Below, in pieces: positions 8,266 to 12,618 of a stretch of 12,618 nt of DNA (position 1 is its first letter; every line of letters begins with the position of its first letter). This DNA is from an uncultured Eubacteriales bacterium (lineage in GTDB: Bacteria; Bacillota; Clostridia; Oscillospirales; CAG-272). Position numbers and translations under genes: made by a program. The DNA lies in NCBI GenBank assembly GCA_934462885.1, contig CAKSJC010000031.1, positions 1 through 12,618 of the forward strand, written 5' to 3'. The notes under the pieces are model-generated. The model searched no databases and was not told where the DNA came from. It was given only the letters and a program-made list of their open reading frames with translations.

Positions 8266-9780
8266 GTGACAGACACATCTATTTACCGTGATATAGCAGG
8301 AAGGACAGGCGGAAACGTGTACATCGGCGTTGTCGGACCTGTCAGAAGCGGAAAAAGCACCTTTATAAAAAAATTTATGGAAAGCGTGGTTATCCCGAAT
8401 ATAAAGAGCGATTTCGAAAGAGAACGTTCGCGAGACGAACTGCCGCAGAGCGCCGGCGGAAAAACCGTCATGACGACCGAGCCCAAGTTTATTCCCGATG
8501 AAGGTGTAAAGATTACGTTTAGCGACGACACTTCGATGAGAGTGAGAATGGTCGACTGCGTCGGATATATCATTCCGGAAGCGCTCGGAACGTCAGAGGA
8601 CGGTAACGCGAGAATGGTTCATACACCTTGGCATAAAGATCCGGTTCCGTTTGAAGAAGCGGCGGAATACGGAACTAAAAAGGTCATAAATGAATACGCA
8701 ACGATCGGAATGCTTGTTACGACAGACGGTACGATCGGAGATTTTCCACGCGACAACTATACCGGAGTTGAGGAGAAGATAGCTGCGGAACTATCGTCTC
8801 TCGGAAAACCGTTTGTTATAATCTTAAACTCCGCGCACCCGGAGACTGAGGAAGCCGTAAAGCTGGCAATGAGTCTTGAAAAAAAATATAAGACTCCCGT
8901 AGCGCTTGTGAACTGTATGGATCTGAACTCAGAGGATGTATGGCATATTATGGAAATGGTTCTTGATGAATTTCCGGCGAAAGAAGCCGATATTTTCTTT
9001 CCTGCATGGACTGCGGTTCTTCCGGAAGATCATATCCTGAAAAAAGAAATAACAAAAGCCGTTACAGAGGCAAGCCATACAATGAAAAGACTTCATGATA
9101 TGAAAAAGGGCTTTTCGGAGAGCTTGGCTTTGGGAATGACAAAAGCGGCGGAAAAATGCGGAGACTATGATGATACTCCGAAAATAACCATGAAATCGGC
9201 GGACGCAGGTGAGGGAAAAGCCGTTTTTGAAGTCAGCTTTCCGGAGAAACTGTATTTTGACATCATATCCCAAATGACCGGTATCCCGATGTCCGACGAG
9301 AGCGCTCTTCTGAGATCTCTTGAAGAGCTTTCGGCGGCAAAGCGTGAATTTGACAAATACCGCGAAGCGATAGAAAATGCTATTGATAAAGGATACGGAA
9401 TCGTTATTCCGGAAACGGAAGACTTGAGTCTGGAGGAGCCGGAGATCGTAAAGCAGTCGGGCGGTTACGGGGTAAGGCTCAAAGCCTCTGCCTCGTCTAT
9501 CCATATGATAAAAACAAATATCGAAACAGAGATAAATCCAATAGTGGGAACAGAGCAGCAGTCGGAAGAAATGGTAAACTATCTTATGAAGGAATTTGAA
9601 GATGATCCGAATAAGCTGTGGAGTTCGAATATGTTCGGACGTTCGCTTTTTGAACTTATAAACGATGGCGTTCATGCGAAACTTTCGCATATGCCGGATG
9701 ATGCAAGGCAAAAGTTCGGAGAGACTCTTTCAAAGATAATAAACGACGGCAGTCAGGGGTTGATTTGTATTATTCTGTAA
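8266..9780 (+). CDS. spoIVA: Stage IV sporulation protein A, spore coat morphogenetic ATPase
   Basis: In spore formers SpoIVA coats the mother-cell face of the forespore outer membrane. It hydrolyses ATP, polymerises irreversibly and forms the basement layer on which the coat assembles. In Bacillus it is anchored by SpoVM and made under sigma-E in the mother cell. The product is 504 aa (Bacillus about 492). The N-terminus IYRDIAGRTGGNVYIGVVGP is typical, with Walker A GPVRSGKS giving K30. MVDCVGY carries D97, at the same residue number as the Bacillus Walker B aspartate. The GTP-specificity motif is not evident, consistent with ATP use. The long middle and C-terminal regions end in the hydrophobic tail LICIIL. 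The GTG start is fixed by homology and by GGAGG 7 nt upstream. It is separated from polC by a strong hairpin, so it is probably controlled separately, but no sigma-E promoter is certain. Confidence 0.97.
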   Translation: MTDTSIYRDIAGRTGGNVYIGVVGPVRSGKSTFIKKFMESVVIPNIKSDFERERSRDELPQSAGGKTVMTTEPKFIPDEGVKITFSDDTSMRVRMVDCVGYIIPEALGTSEDGNARMVHTPWHKDPVPFEEAAEYGTKKVINEYATIGMLVTTDGTIGDFPRDNYTGVEEKIAAELSSLGKPFVIILNSAHPETEEAVKLAMSLEKKYKTPVALVNCMDLNSEDVWHIMEMVLDEFPAKEADIFFPAWTAVLPEDHILKKEITKAVTEASHTMKRLHDMKKGFSESLALGMTKAAEKCGDYDDTPKITMKSADAGEGKAVFEVSFPEKLYFDIISQMTGIPMSDESALLRSLEELSAAKREFDKYREAIENAIDKGYGIVIPETEDLSLEEPEIVKQSGGYGVRLKASASSIHMIKTNIETEINPIVGTEQQSEEMVNYLMKEFEDDPNKLWSSNMFGRSLFELINDGVHAKLSHMPDDARQKFGETLSKIINDGSQGLICIIL

Positions 9781-9862
9781 AAATGACGACATAAAACATA
9801 TGTCGTAAAATGGGATAAACATACCTCAGTAGTAAAGTTGCGCCTCGGGATTGGGGAGGGTT
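9779..9862 (-). ncRNA. Candidate small RNA antisense to the spoIVA 3' UTR
   Basis: This is an inferred transcript, not a recognised family. On the minus strand a good sigma-A-like promoter (9869-9897) is followed after about 85 nt by a terminator-like hairpin and U-run ending at the spoIVA stop codon. No convincing protein-coding frame lies between. The predicted 5' end (near 9862) begins with a C-rich stretch. CCTC (9859-9856) can pair with GAGG (9846-9843), presenting the 9-nt loop CCCAATCCC. C-rich unpaired loops are known in Firmicute small RNAs such as RsaE and RoxS, where they bind Shine-Dalgarno sequences. The RNA would also be fully complementary to any spoIVA transcript running to the terminator at 9916-9949. 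It could instead be an unexpressed chance arrangement. Confidence 0.4.
9786..9806 (-). terminator. Hairpin ending the candidate small RNA
   Basis: ACGACATA (9786-9793) pairs perfectly with TATGTCGT (9799-9806) around a 5-nt loop. Read on the minus strand, the hairpin is followed by C-A and five T's, then A, as in an intrinsic terminator. On the plus strand it is followed by AAAATGGG, so it would not terminate spoIVA. It starts 6 nt after the spoIVA stop codon. Confidence 0.5.
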
Positions 9863-9868
9863 TCTTTA

Positions 9869-9897
9869 ATTATAGGCTGTATATTATCCCCACTCAA
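9869..9897 (-). promoter_or_regulatory. Sigma-A-like promoter reading toward spoIVA
   Basis: Minus-strand TTGAGT (complement of 9892-9897) and TATAAT (complement of 9869-9874) are separated by exactly 17 nt. The -10 box matches the consensus fully and the -35 box matches at four of six positions. It lies downstream of the bidirectional terminator of the SGNH gene and points toward the 3' end of spoIVA. Its only visible target is the short candidate RNA ending near 9779. Confidence 0.5.
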
Positions 9898-9915
9898 TAA
9901 TGAAGCGGTAAATCA

Positions 9916-9957
9916 AAAAACGGGAGTCTTTATAAAGATTCCCGTTTTTCTTTTTTT
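9916..9957. terminator. Bidirectional intrinsic terminator between spoIVA and the SGNH hydrolase gene
   Basis: A 15-bp stem (9916-9930 with 9935-9949, one G-U pair) closes a TATA tetraloop. On the plus strand it runs into TTTTTC and seven more T's, a strong terminator for spoIVA. Read on the minus strand, the A-run at 9915-9920 supplies a U-tract. It starts 9 nt after the stop codon of the convergent SGNH hydrolase gene, so it probably ends that transcript too. Confidence 0.88.
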
Positions 9958-9958
9958 G

Positions 9959-10576
9959 TTATATTGACTTAAAAATTGAGTCAAAAGCATCAGCGTAGTA
10001 TTCAGCAATAAGAGAAGCGCCTGCGGGCGTTGGATGAACGCCGTCTTTTGCCCAGCTTGTGGGATTGATTCCGATGCAGTGAGATGCGAATATTCCGTCA
10101 AGCGGTACAAATACATCCGCAAACTCTCGCGCAAGTTTTCTTGTTATCTGAATTTTCGGATCAAGATCGATTCTGAAAAAGTCCTTTTCGGCAAATGGAA
10201 GAAGAAACTGTTCAAGAATCATGATTTTTGCGTTTGTTTTTTTCTTTGTTTCGGTGAGTATATAGTGGTAGCTTTCCTCATATTCTTCAGATGTTTTCCA
10301 GTTTTTCTCATTTGCTCTGTGCCATGTGTCGTTTACACCGATAAGAATTGAAACAAAATCAGGGGAGAGATCGGTACAATCTTCTTTCCATCTTTTCTGA
10401 AGATTGCTCGTTTGATCTCCGCTTATACCGAGATTTATGAATTCAAAATCAGTGTCGGGATGACGTGAAGCTATAAGAGACGCGGCATATTTGGGATATC
10501 CGTTGCCCATATTGTGATAATCGCTGTAATCGCGTCCGGCATCGGTGATGCTGTCTCCTTGAAATAGAATTCTCAT
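9959..10576 (-). CDS. SGNH/GDSL-family hydrolase (esterase or lipase type)
   Basis: A 205-aa single-domain serine hydrolase of the SGNH superfamily, whose members are esterases, lipases, thioesterases and carbohydrate acetylesterases. All four sequence blocks are present. GDSIT gives nucleophile S9. NLGISG gives the oxyanion glycine (G53 by pattern). IGVND gives N82. DGVHPT gives D178 and H181. There is no signal peptide or membrane segment, so it probably acts in the cytoplasm. The sequence resembles the compact esterases related to acetylxylan and rhamnogalacturonan acetylesterases, but substrate cannot be assigned. The ATG start follows AAAGGAG with 6 nt spacing, and a good promoter lies about 45 nt upstream. 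It is a single-gene unit, divergent from cls and convergent with spoIVA. Confidence 0.92.
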   Translation of the reverse strand: MRILFQGDSITDAGRDYSDYHNMGNGYPKYAASLIASRHPDTDFEFINLGISGDQTSNLQKRWKEDCTDLSPDFVSILIGVNDTWHRANEKNWKTSEEYEESYHYILTETKKKTNAKIMILEQFLLPFAEKDFFRIDLDPKIQITRKLAREFADVFVPLDGIFASHCIGINPTSWAKDGVHPTPAGASLIAEYYADAFDSIFKSI

Positions 10577-10621
10577 GATTTACTCCTTTAAGAATAATTT
10601 TGAATGTTTATTCCTTTTGCT

Positions 10622-10650
10622 ATTTTATCATAAGATCCGCTGCATTTCAA
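10622..10650 (-). promoter_or_regulatory. Probable sigma-A promoter of the SGNH hydrolase gene
   Basis: Minus-strand TTGAAA (complement of 10645-10650) and TAAAAT (complement of 10622-10627) are separated by 17 nt. Transcription would start near 10615, about 39 nt before the start codon. A TATGAT overlapping the spacer is an alternative -10 box, but it would give too short a spacer. Confidence 0.6.
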
Positions 10651-10681
10651 TGCCCGCTCGAAAGTTTTATTTTAAAATCGA

Positions 10682-10715
10682 AAAAAACTATTTATTGTTT
10701 CTTAATTAGTTTTTT
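10682..10715. repeat. AT-rich inverted repeat between the divergent promoters
   Basis: AAAAAACTA (10682-10690) and TAGTTTTTT (10707-10715) form a perfect 9-bp inverted repeat with a 16-nt spacer. It ends 12 nt before the cls -35 box. It could be a regulator-binding site or an intrinsically bent segment, but this gap is very AT-rich and chance is quite possible. Confidence 0.3.
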
Positions 10716-10727
10716 ATTAAATTAGAG

Positions 10728-10756
10728 TTGATTTTTTATACAAAAAAATGTACAAT
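10728..10756 (+). promoter_or_regulatory. Probable sigma-A promoter of cls
   Basis: TTGATT (10728-10733) and TACAAT (10751-10756) are separated by 17 nt, close to the consensus. Transcription would begin near 10763, leaving a leader of about 27 nt that includes AGGAAAG (10780-10786) just before the ATG at 10790. Confidence 0.65.
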
Positions 10757-10789
10757 ATTATAACATAAAAAGAAAAAGCAGGAAAGAGT

Positions 10790-12331
10790 ATGTTAAAGAA
10801 ACTAAAAAAACTGGCATTCAGCCGAGTATTTATTGTTGGACTGCTTATTGCGTTGCAATTCGCGGTAATTCTTGTAGCTTCTATTCAGTTCAGACGTTTT
10901 TTTATTGTTTATTATTTTGTTTCTCTTATCCTTTCCCTAATTTTCACATTAAAGATTCTGAATACAAATCAGAATATTGCATATAAGCTTGCGTGGATTG
11001 TCGTAATACTTATTTTTCCGATATTCGGTGTGTCTGTGTATACAATTTTCTGCGGAAATATGATATCAGAGCGGCAGAGGAAGAAAATGGAGATGATTTC
11101 AACTCTTACAAAACCCGCGCTCGATGATAATCAAGATGTTTCGGCAGAATTAAAAAAGATATCTTCTATTGCCGCCAAACAAACTGCGTATATAAAAAAT
11201 GCGACGTTCTGTCCGCCGTATAAAAACTCTGATACTACTTATTTCCCATCCGGGGAAGAACTGTTTAAATCCATGATTTCTGAAATTGAGAAAGCGGAAA
11301 AGTATATTTTTCTCGAATATTTCATAATAGGATACGGTGAAATGTGGGGGAAAATATACGACATTTTAAAAAGAAAAGTTTCTGAGGGCGTTGATGTTCG
11401 CGTCATATACGACGATATCGGGTGCATTACAAAACTTGAGCGCGATTTTGCCGTGAAGCTTGAAGCAGATGGGATAAAGTGTAAAGTTTTCCATAGATTT
11501 ATTCCGGTTCTTTCGGCAAGACAGAATAACAGGGATCATAGAAAAATATGCGTTATTGACGGAATTTGCGCTTTTACCGGCGGAATAAACCTTGCCGATG
11601 AATATATTAATGTTATTGAGAGATTCGGTTATTGGAAAGACAATGCGGTAATGGTGAAGGGAAGCGCGGCATGGAGCTTTACTGTAATGTTTTTGTCAAT
11701 GTGGGACTATCTATGCGGAAAGGAGCAGAAAGATCGAGGAAACTACGATATATACAGACCGTCAGCGTCAGTTACAGAAAGTTTTTGCGGAAACGGCTTC
11801 GTTCAACCGTATACCGATAACCCGCTTGACGGGGAGCCGGTCGGAGAAAACGTTTATATCGGCATGATTGAGGGGGCTCGCGATTATGTTTGGATAACAA
11901 CACCGTATCTCATTATAGATGAGCAGATGGAACAGACGTTGTGCCGAGCTGTGCGCAGCGGCGTGGATGTAAGAATAGTAACTCCGGCAATACCGGATAA
12001 AAAAATTGTTTTCGAAACTACAAAATCCTTTTATCCGAATCTTATCGCGAAAGGCATTAAAATATACGAGTATACACCCGGCTTTATTCACGGCAAAACA
12101 TTTATCTGCGACGATAAATACGCTACTGTCGGCAGCGTAAATCTTGATTACAGAAGTTTATATTTGCATTTTGAGTGCGGACTGTGGATGTACAAGACCG
12201 ATTCGATAGCAGATATAAAGAAGGATATGGAAAACATATTTGCAGAGAGCAAATATATCACAGAAAGTAAAAACCGTGTGACAAGACAGGTTTTCAGAGG
12301 AGTTCTTGAACTTCTTGCACCTCTTATGTAA
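10790..12331 (+). CDS. cls: Cardiolipin synthase, phospholipase D type
   Basis: Membrane enzyme that joins two phosphatidylglycerol molecules into cardiolipin, releasing glycerol. The product is 513 aa, close to the usual Firmicute Cls length of 480-510. The N-terminus has three hydrophobic segments (about 13-34, 37-57 and 66-88); family proteins usually have two firm membrane helices here. Two catalytic HKD motifs follow. The first is HRKICVID (H250, K252, D257), followed by GGINLADEY. The second is HGKTFICD (H434, K436, D441), followed by GSVNLDYRS. Both are intact. The start is supported by AGGAAAG with about 6 nt spacing and by the promoter upstream. It is a monocistronic unit divergent from the SGNH hydrolase and uses lipid made downstream of CdsA. 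Other phospholipase D-family transferases are possible, but the membrane N-terminus and motif spacing fit Cls best. Confidence 0.95.
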   Translation: MLKKLKKLAFSRVFIVGLLIALQFAVILVASIQFRRFFIVYYFVSLILSLIFTLKILNTNQNIAYKLAWIVVILIFPIFGVSVYTIFCGNMISERQRKKMEMISTLTKPALDDNQDVSAELKKISSIAAKQTAYIKNATFCPPYKNSDTTYFPSGEELFKSMISEIEKAEKYIFLEYFIIGYGEMWGKIYDILKRKVSEGVDVRVIYDDIGCITKLERDFAVKLEADGIKCKVFHRFIPVLSARQNNRDHRKICVIDGICAFTGGINLADEYINVIERFGYWKDNAVMVKGSAAWSFTVMFLSMWDYLCGKEQKDRGNYDIYRPSASVTESFCGNGFVQPYTDNPLDGEPVGENVYIGMIEGARDYVWITTPYLIIDEQMEQTLCRAVRSGVDVRIVTPAIPDKKIVFETTKSFYPNLIAKGIKIYEYTPGFIHGKTFICDDKYATVGSVNLDYRSLYLHFECGLWMYKTDSIADIKKDMENIFAESKYITESKNRVTRQVFRGVLELLAPLM

Positions 12332-12338
12332 TAAAAAC

Positions 12339-12378
12339 AACCGACGCTCTTTCCTCCACTGAGGCAAGAGCGTCGGTT
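12339..12378. terminator. Strong stem-loop between cls and trmL
   Basis: AACCGACGCTCTT (12339-12351) pairs perfectly over 13 bp with AAGAGCGTCGGTT (12366-12378). The loop adds a 4-bp stem, CCTC (12353-12356) with GAGG (12361-12364). Read on the minus strand, the hairpin is followed by G and a run of five T's, so it is a good intrinsic terminator for trmL. On the plus strand it lies 7 nt after the cls stop but lacks a U-tract, so ending cls is possible but less certain. Confidence 0.8.
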
Positions 12379-12394
12379 ACATAAAACGGAGCTA

Positions 12395-12430
12395 TTATCC
12401 GATACATTTTGTGAAAAAGTGATTGGATAA
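12395..12430. repeat. Second stem-loop in the cls-trmL gap
   Basis: TTATCCGAT (12395-12403) pairs with ATTGGATAA (12422-12430), including one G-U pair. After a bulged A, CATTTT (12405-12410) pairs with AAAGTG (12416-12421), with a second G-U pair, leaving the loop GTGAA. The fold sits 10 nt past the trmL stop on the minus strand, before the terminator. No U-tract follows it on either strand. It may be a 3' UTR element protecting the trmL mRNA; its role is unknown. Confidence 0.45.
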
Positions 12431-12439
12431 GGCAGATTT

Positions 12440-12618
12440 TCAGTTGTCGGAAGGCGTTAGATATTCGCTGTTTTTCTGCTGACCCTTAAAGTTCATTTGG
12501 CGAAGAACTTCATAGACCCCGATAGCCGCCGAGTTTGAAAGATTAAGACTTCTGAGAGATTCTCTCATCGGAATCTTGACGCATCTGTCGAGATTCCGAT
12601 GAGAGAATCTCTCAGAAG
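12440..12618 (-). CDS. trmL: tRNA (cytidine/uridine-34 2'-O)-methyltransferase, C-terminal part
   Basis: SPOUT-fold enzyme that methylates the 2'-hydroxyl of the wobble nucleotide of certain tRNAs (tRNA-Leu in E. coli), using S-adenosylmethionine. Only the C-terminus is present, ending at a TGA (complement of 12440-12442). The stretch RCVKIPMRESLR then SLNLSNSAAIGVYEVLR is the family's C-terminal knot motif, with the conserved IPM, SLNLS and YE residues. The tail QMNFKGQQKNSEYLTPSDN is lineage-specific. Sequence upstream of about 12590 reads as ERFSHRN, which does not fit the family and is the reverse complement of the IPMRESLRS codons (see the repeat entry). Only 12440 to about 12590 should be trusted. 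Convergent with cls. Confidence 0.85.
   Translation of the reverse strand, partial: SERFSHRNLDRCVKIPMRESLRSLNLSNSAAIGVYEVLRQMNFKGQQKNSEYLTPSDN
12549..12618. repeat. Near-perfect palindrome at the window end, probable fold-back artefact
   Basis: The last 28 bases (12591-12618) are the exact reverse complement of 12549-12576. The centre is GCATCT flanked by GAC (12578-12580) and GTC (12587-12589), with one T/G mismatch on the way in. The left arm is genuine trmL coding sequence. The right arm replaces the trmL codons that should continue upstream. The repeat runs exactly to the final base, as expected if a contig ended in a snap-back chimera primed at the short GAC/GTC match. Confidence 0.9.

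Noticed and set aside
8929..9711. A 260-codon minus-strand open frame inside spoIVA
   Set aside because: Antisense to spoIVA throughout, with a composition rich in Phe, Arg, Tyr and His typical of a shadow frame and no recognisable motif.
9735..9827. A 30-codon minus-strand frame starting at an ATG after GAGG, considered as a small protein encoded by the candidate small RNA
   Set aside because: The GAGG is only about one nucleotide from the ATG, too close to act as a ribosome-binding site. The frame also runs through the terminator hairpin into spoIVA antisense.
9781..9958. A riboswitch, T-box or 6S-type RNA on the plus strand after spoIVA
   Set aside because: I could not match any known consensus. 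The gap is better explained by the minus-strand promoter-hairpin pair and the terminator.
10034..10351. A 105-codon plus-strand frame with several cysteines
   Set aside because: It lies opposite the SGNH hydrolase gene, whose four catalytic blocks are intact. The Cys- and Phe-rich sequence has no domain pattern.

Overview
The window is a stretch of a spore-forming Bacillota (Clostridia-type) chromosome. Three things point there: a Gram-positive PolC replicative polymerase, the sporulation coat protein SpoIVA, and the non-mevalonate isoprenoid genes dxr and ispG placed around rseP next to polC. Base composition is moderate, with AT-rich gaps between genes. I saw no mobile element, CRISPR array, tRNA or rRNA. 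The window is mostly housekeeping DNA, and its less ordinary content lies in the intergenic regions and at the right-hand end.

Left part (1-8126): a tightly packed plus-strand run of cdsA (3' end only), dxr, rseP, ispG and polC. Gaps between genes are 13 to 38 nt, so this is probably one operon. It joins phospholipid precursor synthesis (CdsA), two steps of the MEP isoprenoid pathway (Dxr, IspG), a site-2 intramembrane protease (RseP) and the replicative polymerase. The rseP reading frame has no convincing ATG, GTG or TTG start. The best-placed start is an ATT codon behind an AAAGG ribosome-binding site.

Middle (8127-9958): spoIVA follows polC after 139 nt. Its GTG start sits 3 nt after a perfect 11-bp hairpin that resembles an intrinsic terminator and whose 3' arm contains the spoIVA ribosome-binding site. 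Downstream of spoIVA, on the minus strand, a sigma-A-like promoter (TTGAGT-17-TATAAT) and a terminator-like hairpin bracket about 85 nt with no convincing gene. The predicted RNA would begin with a C-rich, anti-Shine-Dalgarno-like hairpin loop. It is a candidate small RNA, antisense to the spoIVA 3' UTR. A strong bidirectional terminator then separates spoIVA from the convergent gene.

Right part (9959-12618): a minus-strand SGNH/GDSL hydrolase and a plus-strand cardiolipin synthase (cls) diverge from a 213-nt AT-rich region with a recognisable promoter for each. Two stem-loops separate cls from the convergent 3' end of a tRNA 2'-O-methyltransferase gene (trmL-like). The final 70 bases are a near-perfect inverted repeat that replaces the expected trmL coding sequence. 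This looks like a fold-back artefact at a contig end rather than biology.

CdsA (CDP-diacylglycerol) and Cls (cardiolipin) act in the same phospholipid pathway but are encoded in separate transcription units here.
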